From: Castanea sativa
Taxonomy: Eukaryota > Streptophyta > Magnoliopsida > Fagales > Fagaceae
Assembly: GCF_040712315.1 (NCBI RefSeq)
Contig: NC_134024.1
Location: 26,176,658-26,240,657, forward strand
Direction: 5' to 3'
Length of the DNA stretch: 64,000 bases
This document shows positions 11,662 to 23,276 of the stretch, piece after piece. Below the pieces are notes generated by a model. That model saw only the letters and a list, made by a program, of their open reading frames with translations. It had not been told where the DNA came from and ran no database searches. Position 1 is the first letter of the stretch, and each line of letters opens with the position of its first letter. The position numbers and the translations under genes were made by a program.

Positions 11662-14295
11662 TCAAAGAAGGAAAGTAAAAAGAGCTTGAAAAATGGATCT
11701 TGGTTTTCCCCACTTTTGCTTCAAACCATCTTCACTTGCACTTATCAAACCTTGGATCTGGTCCCCTTGTCTTCCCTGAAAATTTCAATTAACATAAATA
11801 AATATGGTAATTCCACCCTCTTTCTGATTTTCTATTAGAAATTGTTTTGGTGAGATATATTAGAGGTTTTGGATTCAAGCAATGCTACAAAACTTCAAAG
11901 GAAGTGTCCATTCAGTGTATACAATTAATTTATATCTTCAAGAGTACTTTTAAGGGTATCCTTAACTTATTAAAAAGGTAATACTAATAATTAGTCTCTG
12001 CTTGGTAAGCCAGGGCTACTAACATGAGGAAATTGAGTTGACAGAAGCAACATGTGATGTGTGATTTTACCTCTGCAGCTTTCTTGAGAGGACCCCAATA
12101 TTCTGTGCGATTGTACTTTCGTGAACTAGAATGGAAATATACCCTAACCAAAGCATCCAGTAGCTCAGGATGGTCTCGGAAAAGTATTGAATCCCCATGT
12201 AACACAGCTTTAAGCACCTGGCTTTGTATCAATATGAAAATATAGCCATTTACAATTCATCGGCCATTAAACATTTTAACAAATTTTATAGCTTGGACTA
12301 GGAAACAGAGGAGAAATTATTTTCTGCAATGCCTATGATGATGAAGTGAGGAATAATATGGGGAAAATGAGAAATGATAGATGGTGTCTATTTAACCAAT
12401 ACTCTCTAACAGTTTTAACCATAACAAGTGCACCAAATCCATGCAAGTTGACCATCTAAGGCACTTGTGACCCAAGCAAGAGCAACACACCCCATCTTTG
12501 CCAATCTCTCTTTCTAGAGAATGGAATGAAGAATTGCAACATAAAGTGTAGTAGTTGTACAGAAGATAGCTACACATGTCTTTTTATCAATTTCACCACA
12601 GCGATGCATGATGCATGAATGCTTGTCTATAGTGGCATGTCATTGATGTTAAGAACCTAAGAGATGGTGTCCTAGTTAATTTGGAATCCCTTCCTTCACA
12701 AAAATGAGTTATTTAAGTCAATATTATTGGAGAAACTTACCAAAGGCAATTCCTTGGAGAATATGTGGTACCGAAACTCTGCAGCAAGGTCTAGCAGGGG
12801 ATTTGGACCACTCACATAGCAGTGGACATGTAGACACATTTCGTCTTTCACTTTCTTCCATTCGGCAACTACATCATCTTTGTTATACCAGCCTCTTAAC
12901 TGTCATTGACATGTAAAATCATGCAGAAATCCAATTAAAGCTTCAAATATTGCAGATGACATATTGCTCCCACTAAAAACATATTCATACTACAGTGATT
13001 GTAGTTAGCAACATGTACAAATTTCTAGACACCAATTCACTACCACAAGGTCAATTTTGAAACAAAATATCGTGGACAGGTGCAATTGTTTGCCTTTGTT
13101 CAGGTTTGGACATCAGGTGAAAAGCTTAAATGCCAAATTAGTAAATAATAAGAATGCATACCTGATCAAGATTTATGACATTAGAGATGGTCAAGGTTAA
13201 GTTAGCTGTAAAGTCACAGTGGGATAGGATGTAGGTTCTTGGAAGAATTCCTGAATACTTGTTTAACTCTTCTCCTAAGAAAACAACTTTCAGCTTTGAA
13301 GCTTCAAATCTTGCTGGAGGACCCAAAAGCCTAACAGCCTAGCATTACGAACATATAACTCACCCAGTTATGCCTTTGAGAATAACAATGATAATTTGTA
13401 GCACAATGAACAAACCAATGTGGATGCTGCATTAAATAAGCAATGATTATTCGGAACAATTGATGCAAACAAAATATGCTTTCATCTAACAACCTAACCT
13501 TTGTATGGTTAAATTTAATTGAAAAATCTAAGATACAACACCTAAGAAACTGTACCTATACCTAACTAACGTAAGTTTTGTGCTTAACATGGACCGCATT
13601 CTTAACACATGGGTATTGGTTAGAGACTCAAATCTTGACATAGTTTACAAGGAAACTGACTAGGAACATTAATTGAGGTGAATCTGTGATGCCTTCAAAT
13701 TCACATTGCAGGTCTATATATAAATACTGGTGCAAACATGTCTCACATTGTGAATTTAAGACACCCCCTAGAAATATTTACATTGATGCTCCTTGAAATT
13801 CCAATACCAAGTAGCTTCACAGCCACAGGTAGTTAATTGTTAAACCAACTATAGCCAGTACCAAAACTCTGACAATTGACCAAAAAACGAGATTGTGCAT
13901 TTTACTCTTTCAATACAATAGAGAAAGAAACTTATTAATCATGCTGAAGGCAGATAAAAGGTTTGTAATAATTGATAAGAATCAACAACTGCACAATAAT
14001 ATCAACATGCCAGTATCTAAAACAACCCTAATGTATTTTCCTGAAACATAGTTATAACTTTATCTCTATACATGACAATGCCATTATATATAGTACATTA
14101 CATATTAACATAGAGAGAGGAAAAGAGTAGCACCTCAAAGACAAGATTATTGTAGGAGGCTCTAGCATTGCTTATAGAAGAAATGAGAACAGGTTTGGAT
14201 CTATTTGATGGCTTTAAAATGGTTTTGTTGATGAAGTCTCTCTGTGACTGTGGTGATGGTGAGAAAGCATTGTAAACACAATAATGGCAGGCCAT
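11662..14295 (-). CDS. SGRL: STAY-GREEN-LIKE protein (magnesium dechelatase family), 5 exons, 252 aa
   Basis: Exons on the minus strand: 14295-14134, 13338-13162, 12899-12741, 12217-12071 and 11775-11662. All introns are GT-AG and phase 0; the joined frame is 756 bases including TGA. The start is the ATG at 14295 (MACHYCVYNAFSP). The first ~50 residues are Ser/Asn-rich and basic, as a plastid transit peptide would be. The SGR domain follows: ARFEASKLKVVFLG, the LPRTY motif, LTLTIS, LRGWYN, VAEWKKVK, LHVHCYVSG, LLDLAAEFRYHIF, VLKAVLHGD, VYFHS and EYWGPLKKAA. The C-terminus ends WGKPRSIFQALFTFLL and lacks the cysteine-rich motif of SGR1/SGR2, which marks the SGRL branch. Family members remove Mg from chlorophyll derivatives in plastids; SGRL is known to prefer chlorophyllide a and to be expressed in green tissue. 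Length is close to the ~260 aa of Arabidopsis SGRL. A minus-strand AATAAA lies near 11289-11294. Confidence 0.93.
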
Positions 14296-14631
14296 GGAAG
14301 ATGCATAACACAATCTTCCTCTTCATTTTTCACACCACAACATTGTCTCTCCTCTCAAAGGTAGTCTCAGAGAAAGAGAGAAATTGATGGGTATGTGGAG
14401 AATTGGAGTTCATAGTTTTGGTCATGTTGAGTTGAGAGTCTGTGGACTGTGATTCGCATGCCCCACCATAGTCCAAAGTCTTTGTCAAAGGCGTTCCATC
14501 CACATATTTGTTTCTCTACTTTATTTTAAATTGAAAGAACGCTTGGAGAATGATGATTGGTGGTGGAGCTAACTGTTCTGACACGTCATGTCCAATGCTT
14601 CAATTTTTGATAAGTTGTGGATAATGTGATT

Positions 14632-14638
14632 ACGTGGC
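14632..14638 (-). promoter_or_regulatory. ACGT-core element upstream of SGRL
   Basis: ACGTGGC, an ABRE/G-box-like core, lies about 340 bases upstream of the SGRL ATG; a second ACGT core (acacgtcatg) is at 14581-14590. Stay-green genes of the SGR1 type are regulated by ABA and bZIP/NAC factors; whether these sites work in SGRL is inference. Confidence 0.3.
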
Positions 14639-14963
14639 TTTTGTTGGGTCTATAGTCTAATCGGCTCATATCTGTAGTCCATACCCTGTTTCTTGTTGCT
14701 AATTGATATTATACTAAAACTAATCCATAATCCGTGTCATGTATGAAAAAGTTTAACCTAATATCATTTTTTTTTTGTTTAAATATGAAACTTGATCATT
14801 ATTAAAAAAAAAAGTTTCTTTCCAAATTAGTTTGGGGAGGAACCCTTTAAACTTATCTTATACAGTATCTCTTTAATGAATGTGAATTTTGAAATTTTAA
14901 CTATTAAATTATATTTTCTTTATATTCTAAACATGCATGTAAAATTTTATTCAAATTGGATGT

Positions 14964-15675
14964 TGTAAGGACCTAAAAAGCTAGATGCCCAGGCCCACTT
15001 ATAGCGGTGGCTGGATCCGTTCAACAATGGCCCAAAACAAGGAATTTTTTAGAGAAGGAAACAAACAACAAAAGAGGACTCAGCCCTAAGAAGAAAATAA
15101 GCAAGGAAGAGCTGATATTATTTATGGGATTAACCATTCCTTGTCATACAAGCTAGCCTGAGGAGGCCACAATTATATAAAAAATGTTACTATTCACTCT
15201 CTTTTTCTCTCAATGTTCTTCTTGTGTCTTCTCTATCTCTTGGTACTTGTGTCTCTTTCCCTTTCTCTGTAGACCCTTCTTTCCCTATATACTTCTCATT
15301 TCCTCACATTTCAACCATCTATTTCTACCTAACTAGCATTCTCTCATGACACTTGTCTCTTTCTATATTTGAAGAAGGTGGTGGAAGGAGTCTGCTTAGT
15401 TGTGACTTACACTATTTAGGTCATTTCAGCATCAATGCAGTTAATAAAGTTGTTGCCCACCATTTAATGCGAAGACAACAGGCTACTCCAAACTAGAAAC
15501 TTCCCCTATAATCTCTGATTCTCTCTCATCAGATCCCTCCTCTCAATTGGAACGCCTCAGAATCCTTTTGACTCATCCCTTCCTCTCCCCGGGCAACTTT
15601 CCTCCTCAGGCCCGTGGCATCCCCCCACCAATACTAAAACTCTTCAACTTCATCCTCGGTCCTCTAGCACTCAAA
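14964..15675 (+). mobile_element. Solo LTR, 712 bp, target duplication GATGT
   Basis: A single LTR-like unit begins TGTAAGGACC and is bounded by GATGT at 14959-14963 and 15676-15680. It has no internal domain. A relative lies at 16678-17278: both share 'tcaatgcag.taataaagttgttg', 'aactagaaacttcc', 'ccttttgact' and 'tcttcaacttcatcctcggtcc'. The inner part 'catttaatg...' also resembles the LTRs of the Tat element at 28-39 kb. Solo LTRs arise by recombination between the two LTRs of an element. Confidence 0.7.
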
Positions 15676-15958
15676 GATGTAATTTACTATTTGATCAATA
15701 AACCTATTTTTAATTCATAATTATTTACCACAAAAATTTGAAATTTAAACATGTCATTGATGACATAACTATTGATTTTTGATCTTCTTGAAACTATGCA
15801 AGTATTGTAGATATAATAAGAATATGCAATCCAATAGTTAGATTTTTAAAATTCACATCCAATAAAAAGATATAGTACAAATAAAAGGATTATAGTCAAA
15901 GACAATAAAGAGAGAAACACATTATGTGATCAAGTCACAATAAATTTCAACCATCTAA

Positions 15959-16098
15959 GGTCCATTTGGTAAGAGATTTCTAGTAATGTTATTTAAGTTT
16001 TACGGAAATACATGTGGGTAAAAAAATGTGTGTAAATACGGGTTGTGGTGTTTAAACAACAGTTTTCATTGTTTAAATACTGTTACCAAACGGAGCCC
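15959..16098. mobile_element. Short MITE-like element, ~140 bp
   Basis: Ends read GGTCCATTTGGTAA and, inverted, GGCTCCGTTTGGTAA, separated by about 110 bp with internal 'gtttaaac' and 'tgtttaaata' palindromic motifs. Flanking triplets TAA/CTA fit a Tourist-like insertion but are not exact. Confidence 0.5.
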
Positions 16099-16635
16099 TA
16101 GAGTGTGGTCCAATAATTAGGGTTTTGGTGTACGATAGGTTTTAAATTTAAACCTTTGTGAACAATGATATTATATTAGTTCAACTCAAGGACTATTACT
16201 TCTTACCAACTTGAAATCATTGGATCCATAAGTAGGTAAAGGCAAATACCTAAATTAAATTCCACACATTGGAGATAAATTATTTAACCCTCCTACAGGA
16301 CCACTTTAGTAATGCCTAATCATTCTCCCATTCAATAATATAACGCCAAGTGTACATTTAATTGAGCAATCATCCATGTCACAATCCTAATCATTGTTCA
16401 AATAAAAATAAATTGTACAAAATATAAATAAATAAATAAATAAAAACTTCACCATCAACCTTCACTTCCTATCTCCAACACCGCTAGTCTTGTGAAAATA
16501 GAAAATTACTGCAACTTTAACATTTCCAAAATCACCTAGGTGGGAGATTTTTGAAATCCCTGAAGTTACTCTCTTGCCTGTTTTTTTCCCTTAATTCTCC
16601 TTCTCAAGGCATCCCTTTGCACTTTGTTTTCCTCA

Positions 16636-16669
<34 letters not shown>

Positions 16670-16677
16670 GTTATTAT

Positions 16678-17278
16678 TGTAAGGGCCAAAAATTCTGTTT
16701 GCCCAAGCCCACTTAGAATAGTGAGTTTGTAGAGTTTAACTTAGACCCAAATCAATAAATTTGTTAGAGGAGGAATCAAACAATAAGAGAGGGCTTAGCC
16801 CAAGGATGATAATGAGGTTGGAAGGCCTCGTTTCATAAAATATGTAGGTCAGTGTATCAATACAAGCTTGCCCAAGGAGGCCAAAATTACACAGAGAAAT
16901 ATCTCAACCAAGTTCTTCTCTCCATGATCTTTTTGTAATGATCTTTCTTTTTTGTCCCAATCCCCTCTCTATGAAAACCTTCTTTTCCTTATATACTCTC
17001 CCCTACTTCTCACTTCCTCATCAATGCAGCTAATAAAGTTGTTGTCCTCCATTTAATGTGGCCAAGAGGTTGGATGCAGAGCATTCAATGCGGAAGTTAC
17101 AGGCTACCATAAACTAGAAACTTCCCTCATGATCTCTGGTTCCCACTTGGTATGCCTCATAGTCCTTTTGACTTATCTCTTCACCTCCCCGAGCAATCCT
17201 CCTCTTTGAGCCCAGAGCCCGTGGCATTCCCACCCCACACAATGACTCTTCAACTTCATCCTCGGTCCTTGGGCACTT
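16678..17278 (+). mobile_element. Solo LTR inserted into a (TTA)n run
   Basis: Starts TGTAAGGGCC and ends near GGGCACTT; (TTA)n tracts lie on both sides (16639-16677 and 17277-17304), so the LTR split a microsatellite. It is a ~600-bp relative of the solo LTR at 14964. Confidence 0.6.
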
Positions 17279-17715
17279 ATTATTATTATTATTATTATTA
17301 TTATAAAACCAAAGCCTCTGAAGCTCTTACAATTTTCTACGTCAGCACAATATTTAAATAAAATTATCATTTTATTTAAATAAAATTATTTTTGTTTAGT
17401 CCAAACTTAACAAGGAGTGAAACTCTATCTCTCTAACAAGTCCAACTTAACCTCAAACTCATCCTTATCATTTTTTTAAAACAAAATTATTTTTGTTTAA
17501 TCCAAACTTAACAAGGAGTGAAACTTTAATATAAACCTTTTACTTGCTGAAGCCTTCTCTAATCAATAGAAAAATTGAAAAAACGGATCAGCTCATTCTT
17601 TCATGGGTAGTTGGTGTGGATTGTAAGCTTAGGTTGCCATAAACAACCCCACCTCTTTTGCACGTGATGTGAGTGTGGGATTTATTTAGTATTTTTTTTC
17701 TTTTTATATCGTCCT

Positions 17716-17778
<63 letters not shown>
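17716..17778 (+). repeat. (AT)n microsatellite
   Basis: About 60 bases of pure AT dinucleotide. Other long AT tracts lie at 18596-18634, 18725-18757, 19598-19637 and 28016-28038; an (AG)n tract is at 20331-20369 and a (GT)n tract at 24541-24577. Confidence 0.95.
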
Positions 17779-17781
<3 letters not shown>

Positions 17782-18593
17782 CACTATTTGTTTTAATAAT
17801 TAACTTTGATAATCAAAATCTTGGAGAAGAAGTCTAAGAATTTGTACTTAGAACAAGATTTTAATAGTAAAATATGGGGTAAGAAAATTGGCATAGAGAT
17901 TTCACTCAAATCAACAAATAGTTTCACAAATCCGAACACACAAAGAAGAAGAAGAAGAAGTTGAAGTACTCAACATTGTTTTTGTTTTGAGAAAATATCA
18001 TGAACACTATAAAAGCAAAGCAAACCCCAATATATATTTTTTAAAACCGAGTAGAGATATAAGCTCTTCTTATGTTATTTTCTTCTCCTCTACTTTGTTA
18101 AGGAAAAAAAAATTTTACTTTATGGTTTTTCATGTATTTTTTAAAAAGTAAGTTTCGTACATGAATTACCAAACTATATTTAGCCTTTTTTTACAAAATA
18201 AAAAAGCTTGCAATAATTGAAATTATTTTTTCGAATGTAACCCATCTTTCTGTTCTATTTCTTTATTGTTTAGTCATATATATTTTGTTTTATTTCAATA
18301 ATTTCTAAGCAGTGAATCATCTGATTATTTAATATTTTTTGGTTTTTCAGAAGTTTTAATATCTGAATTTTTGAGGTTTTTTTTTTTTTTTTTTTTTTTT
18401 TGCAGTATCTAAAACTGTCTAACAAATTTTTTGTAAGCCATTGCATGTTCAAGTAATGACTTTTTCATCAAATTGTAACACAAATTAAAGTCATACAATG
18501 GTGTAATTTCTTAAATTTTTTATAAAATTATTTTAGTCTATCTCACAAATAGGTAGGTTCTGTGCATAGCACAGGTTAGCGACCAGTTATTAT

Positions 18594-18638
<45 letters not shown>

Positions 18639-18719
18639 AAACCGAAGCCTTTGCCCTCTCCACAATTTTTCACGTCATATTTTTTTTTTAATTTTTAAAT
18701 CTGATTTATTTCTTTTTAC

Positions 18720-18767
<48 letters not shown>

Positions 18768-19592
18768 CTCTCATTTCACAAGCCAAATCCTCTTCCTCGA
18801 TATAATTCTGAAACCAGAACACTCTGAAACCAAAACATGCAGGGCAAAACCTCTCCTTTCGACAAAACTAAACACAGCACCTCTCCTTTTGACATTACTC
18901 ATCAAACGCAGAACCTATACACTCTCTCAAACACAGATCCAAGCTATTTCACAAAAAGCTTGCAAGAACACAACCATGGGAGCCAACGTTTTCAATCTCT
19001 GACCCAGCCTCCATATCAGAGCATTCTCTCTCGGTATTTCTCAATTGATCTATGAATAAACTCTTTTCCTACTGTCTTTAATTAGGTTTTTTTGTCAATT
19101 TAAGGATTTCGTCTTTTATTAGGATTTTTTTTGTCAATTTAGGGATTTCAATTCCTAACCCCTTTTTCTCTCTATTCTTTTTCGTTAAAGTCAGGGAAAC
19201 ACTCATAGAAAATCAAATTCTACGGGTTTTGTAAGAAAGTGGAGATGTATTGAAGAGCCTCCCAACCTTCAAAATCTAACAACAATCCTACAGGTTTTGC
19301 TTTACCTTCAAGTTTTGCTTTATTTTGCTATCTAGGTTTTTTAGCACATCTGATTTAGCTTAGCTTAATCATTTGTTTGATTGAATAATTATTTGGGTAC
19401 CTAAAATGTCAGCCTTCTTTGTCTCCACTCAATCCCCCCCCCACTTTTTTTTTTCAAACCTTCTACCTCTTCTGTACAAGTTCATGTCTTTTTTAATCAA
19501 ATTTGTTTAGAAATCTGTAACTATAAACAAATTTAATTAGGACTCTATAACCATTATCTTATAAATAGTTTTTGCAATAATGTTTATTCTTT

Positions 19593-19639
<47 letters not shown>

Positions 19640-20324
19640 TTTCTGTGCACCAAACCAATTCACGGCTGTTCAATTTATAATTCTTTGTACATTTGTGTTG
19701 TTCCTTCCCTACAACAAATTTAAAACAGCAGATTTCAATGAATACTAAACAGCAACAGATTTAATTCTTTGTACATTCGTTTGTTGTTTTAAAGCAAGTT
19801 TCATTCTTAATTTTTGCTCTTCCAATCACTTTTATTTAGATTTAATATTCCTGATTAATTTCTGCTTTTTTATTACCTTTCTCTTCAGTCTTTTCCTCCA
19901 TTCAAATCAAGGTTAAAGTTATAGTATTCATTTGCCTCTGTACTAAATTTTTGAATTTTTTTTAGTATAGGGTTAACTATTTGTCTACGTACATCTAATT
20001 TCTAAATATTGTAGTGTTCTGTTTACATTTAAAGAACTCATGAAACTCAATTTGAATTGTAACTTATCATGTATAAATAATTTTTTTTTGAATTTTAAGT
20101 AATTAATAAATGCATTGGTATGCTGTTGAGACACACAATCCAAATAAAATTGTAAAAGAGTCATGAAGGTTGGTTGAATTTTACTTTGTTTTAATGATCA
20201 TGTTGATTATATGTGTGCTTTACCTATAAACAATTGCATTGTTGTATCTTCTGGAGTTTGATTTTTACAGACTTAACTTGAATGTTTTCAAGCTAGAACT
20301 CACATGAGCAAATTATATATATAT

Positions 20325-20372
<48 letters not shown>

Positions 20373-20816
20373 GTTCAAGTTACATATTTTCTAAATCATT
20401 GGATTTAAGTAGATTCAACAGTCAAAAAAGACACTTATTAATACTAATATTATAATTTGTATCTCATTAATTATCCATTATTTATTGCAGTCCATACCTA
20501 TCTCTAAACCTAAAAAAACACCGCATGCAGTTTTGGTGTTGGCGTGTGAGTGTATTCTCTTATCTCATTTCATTCCCCTATATATGTGTGTGTGTGTGTG
20601 TTTCTCAAATAAAAAAATATAAAAAAAAAACATAAAAAAACACAAAACATTGTACGTATCTCTTTAATTTTTTTTTCCCACCGTTTCTCCAAAAAAAAAG
20701 AATTTCTCCATTACACGCCTCTCTGTCTCTTCCACCTCCTCCGCTAGGTCGCTGGCAGAAAAAAGAAAAAGAAAAAAAGAGACCAAACAATCCAGTTAAG
20801 TTATTGAAATAAAGAG

Positions 20817-20978
20817 GGATGGTTAGAGATTATGCTTGGCCGTCGATTGGTAAGAGACGATGGACATGGTCTTGGGCAAGGAGTGATGGATAATTGTCCT
20901 ATGAATGTAGTCTTCTGCATCCTTGTGGAATCCAACATTTCCACCCCTCTAAGCTCAGTTTCCAATCCTTTTCCCTTA
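20817..20978 (+). pseudogene. Captured fragment of Golgi alpha-mannosidase II (left arm)
   Basis: One open frame of 54 codons reads GWLEIMLGRRLVRDDGHGLG, QGVMDNCPMNVVF and VESNIST, then runs out of homology at the end of the inverted repeat. It matches the C-terminal region of plant GH38 Golgi alpha-mannosidase II (N-glycan processing), where LDRRLVRDDGRGLGQGVMDNR is characteristic. Changes such as D to G before RRL, R to H and R to C at otherwise conserved sites show relaxed constraint. No start, stop or flanking exons are present. Confidence 0.8.
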
Positions 20979-21310
20979 ATGCAGAATACAAGTTTTTATT
21001 TTTATTGTTTTCCCCAATCAAATATATTTGTTTGATTTTTTATATTATTTTAGTTCAGTAAATGGTTTGGTACTTCTTTCAACCATACAACAGAGTCTTA
21101 AATATAAAAATCATCTTACTCTTGTGCTTATCAACAAACATTTCATTCCTTTGAAAGACAAAATTGTGTTACCAACAATTTTCCTAGGATTTGCAATCAC
21201 CGAGGCTGAAACTTTCTAAATCTCAAGTCTTGTTTGAACCTTGTAAAACCAAATATGTTCATGTCATTCCTAGCTATTGTGGTTGACTAAAATTTAATTG
21301 ATTGATTCAG

Positions 21311-21570
21311 GTTGATGGAGACGACAATGCAAAGCTTGGAATTACTATCCTCGGTATGCATCCTCTCTTTCTCGTTTGTGTCTTATATATTTCAAGGCTT
21401 TTGATGTTACGACAGCTATAATTCCAGTGTGCTTCACCAATGTTGACTGTTAATTTATCATTTTCACAGGAAAAGCAGTGACAGTGGAAGATGAAATTGT
21501 GGTGATAAACAGCATTGTTCTACCAACTAAAACTCTTAATGTCAGTGTACAGGAGGAGATTATCTTATGA
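21311..21570 (+). pseudogene. Captured 3' exons of mannose-1-phosphate guanylyltransferase (alpha type)
   Basis: Two exons: 21311-21353 and 21480-21570, separated by an intact GT-AG intron (gtatgc...ttttcacag) and preceded by an acceptor (ttgattcag). The joined frame reads VDGDDNAKLGITILG, KAVTVEDEIVVINS, IVLPTKTLNV and SVQEEIIL followed by TGA, the left-handed beta-helix tail and C-terminus of GMPP-alpha-like proteins. Because the intron is retained, capture happened at DNA level. The nucleotidyltransferase domain is absent, so no enzyme can be made. Confidence 0.75.
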
Positions 21571-22485
21571 TATCGAAGATATAGAGATCCTGCAATGCCT
21601 CTTAGTTTTGTTGTAATTTTATCTTTTTTCTTTTTTCCTCATTTGTGTTCTTACCGTGGAACTATATGATAGAGGTACAAGAACAAACTAGACCAAATAT
21701 CCCGGCCACATTAATTGTAATGTTGGATAGCTGATTGCAGATATGTAGGCTTGCAATATTTTTGGATATGAATGAGAGGTTTTTGATATACGAGTACTAC
21801 TGGTAAATCACATTCTAATTTTTCATATATCCTAGTGAAATCTGCTCTCAACTAAATATCCAATTTTAGTTGCCTCTAGAACAATGACATCCAAGTCAAT
21901 TTGATGACAACTGCCAACTTAAATTTCATCCGTTGGGAATTTTCCCTGAAGGAATCCATGCCCATTGCATATCTTTAAAATCATTCTTTATTTATTTTTA
22001 TTTTTTTTGAGTACCCTTTTCTCTATGTAAGAGAGGGGAGGGGTTGAGCATGGTTCATGGAGGCATACAAGGTTAAGCTGATGCCAATTCATGAAATTGT
22101 GGAGTCATTGTTTGCATTGTTGATAATAGAACTGTCTCAATTGAACAATAGATTAGAAAATTGTGGATTGAGATCCAGTGCAATACCTGAGGTACTAACT
22201 ATCAAGGTAGGTACTAACTATTTCAAACAAGCACTTAAATAGTTAGTAACATAATAAAACATGGCTGCAAGAAGTAAGATTTTAATATTTAAGACACTGT
22301 TGTATGATTGGAAGAAGTACCAAATCATTTACTGAACTAAAATAATAGTATAAACGATCAAACAAATATATTTGAGTTGAGAAAACAATAAAAAAAAACT
22401 TGTATTATGCATTAATAAGGCAATAAAAAATAATAATATACTTTTCATACATTATTATTCAAGCTATTAAACTAAAAAATGAATT

Positions 22486-22824
22486 TCAAGGCCGAGGAAC
22501 CTTAAGGCCCACAATATGCAAGTCACATGGTAAGGAAGCAGCTAAAGGAGAGAAGGATCTTGGGAGTGGCTGCATTGATAAGTCCTGTGCCTTCTTCGCA
22601 ACAAATGCATGTAATGGATAGTTCAAATGAGCACCAACACGATGAAAAAGAAGAGAGGGGCTCAAGGGAAAAGGATTGGAAACCAAGCTTAGAGTGGTGG
22701 AAATGTTGGATTCCACAAGAATGTGGAAGACTACATTCATAGGACGATTATCCATCGCTCCTTGCCCAAGACCACGTCCATCGTCTCTTACCAATTGGCG
22801 GTCAAGCATAATCTCTATCCATCC
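22486..22824 (-). pseudogene. Captured fragment of Golgi alpha-mannosidase II (right arm)
   Basis: Minus-strand frame of 113 codons: GWIEIMLDRQLVRDDGRGLG, then AMDNRPMNVVFHILVESN, LLFHRVGAHLNYPLHAFVAKK, SFSPLAASLPCDLHIV and LKVPRP before a stop. It covers the same exon as the left arm and continues about 60 codons further, so the right arm holds the fuller capture. The GAHLNYP and LPCDLHI blocks are typical of plant alpha-mannosidase II. It lacks the catalytic N-terminal half. Confidence 0.85.
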
Positions 22825-23226
22825 CTCTTTATTTCAATAACTTAACTGGATTGTTTGGTCTCTCTTTTTTTTTTTCTTTTTTTTTTCTTCTGCCGACCAC
22901 TTGGCGGTGGAGGTGGAAGAGCGGTGGAGGAGTAAGAGACAGAGAGAGAGAGGCGTGCAGTGGAGGACTTTTTTTTTTTTTTTTTGAGAAACGGTGAAAA
23001 AAAAATTAGAGAGAGAAGTACACTTTTTTGTGATTTTTTAGGTTTAGAGATAGGAATGGAATGCAATAAATAAGGGATAATTAGTGAGATATAAATCATA
23101 ATATTAGTATTAATGAGTTTATTTTTTGACCGTTGAATCTACTTAAATCTAATGGTTTAGAAAATGTGTAACTCTAAAGAGTTACACCAGGTGTAACTTG
23201 AACCCATCTCATATATATACCTTCTC

Positions 23227-23276
<50 letters not shown>

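Larger units (their letters stand above)
16633..18587 (+). mobile_element. Non-autonomous Helitron 1, interrupted by a solo LTR
   Basis: The 3' end is characteristic: a hairpin CTGTGC-ATA-GCACAG at 18560-18574, then GGTTAGCGA and the CTRR-like end CCAGT at 18583-18587 followed by T. The 5' part is the usual TC plus simple repeat plus 'ATAAAACCAAAGCCTCTG... tctacgtcag' block (17305-17345). The start is uncertain; a TC at 16633 before the (TTA)n run is the best candidate, which puts the solo LTR 16678-17278 inside the (TTA)n. Two 'aaaattatttttgttta.tccaaacttaacaaggagtg' copies at 17382 and 17484 are a local duplication. No Rep/helicase frame is present. Confidence 0.6.
20366..23210. mobile_element. 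Inverted-repeat (Pack-MULE-like) element with two captured genes
   Basis: Left arm about 20366-20978 and right arm about 22664-23210 are inverted copies. Both open GAGATGGGTTCAAGTTACA and share 'tctaaacc.tta.atttaagtagattcaac', 'aatactaatatta', 'cctatctctaaaccta', 'caccgtttctc' and 'gaccaaacaatccagttaag'. The flanks ATATATATAC (left about 20312-20321, before an AC/AG run; right 23211-23220) could be a target duplication but are low-complexity. Both arms hold the same alpha-mannosidase II exon; the space between holds two exons of a GDP-mannose pyrophosphorylase alpha-type gene. Long TIRs with host gene pieces fit a Pack-MULE; no transposase is present. Confidence 0.65.

Noticed and set aside
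14964..17278. The two related LTRs as the ends of one retrotransposon
   Set aside because: Each has its own flanking duplication (GATGT; TTA-repeat), they differ in length by 110 bp, and the sequence between has no primer site or coding domain.
18837..19055. 72-codon frame after a TATA-like AT run
   Set aside because: The AT run is a microsatellite; composition (Thr/Ser/Gln-rich) and lack of motif give no support. Kept only as a note in Helitron 2.
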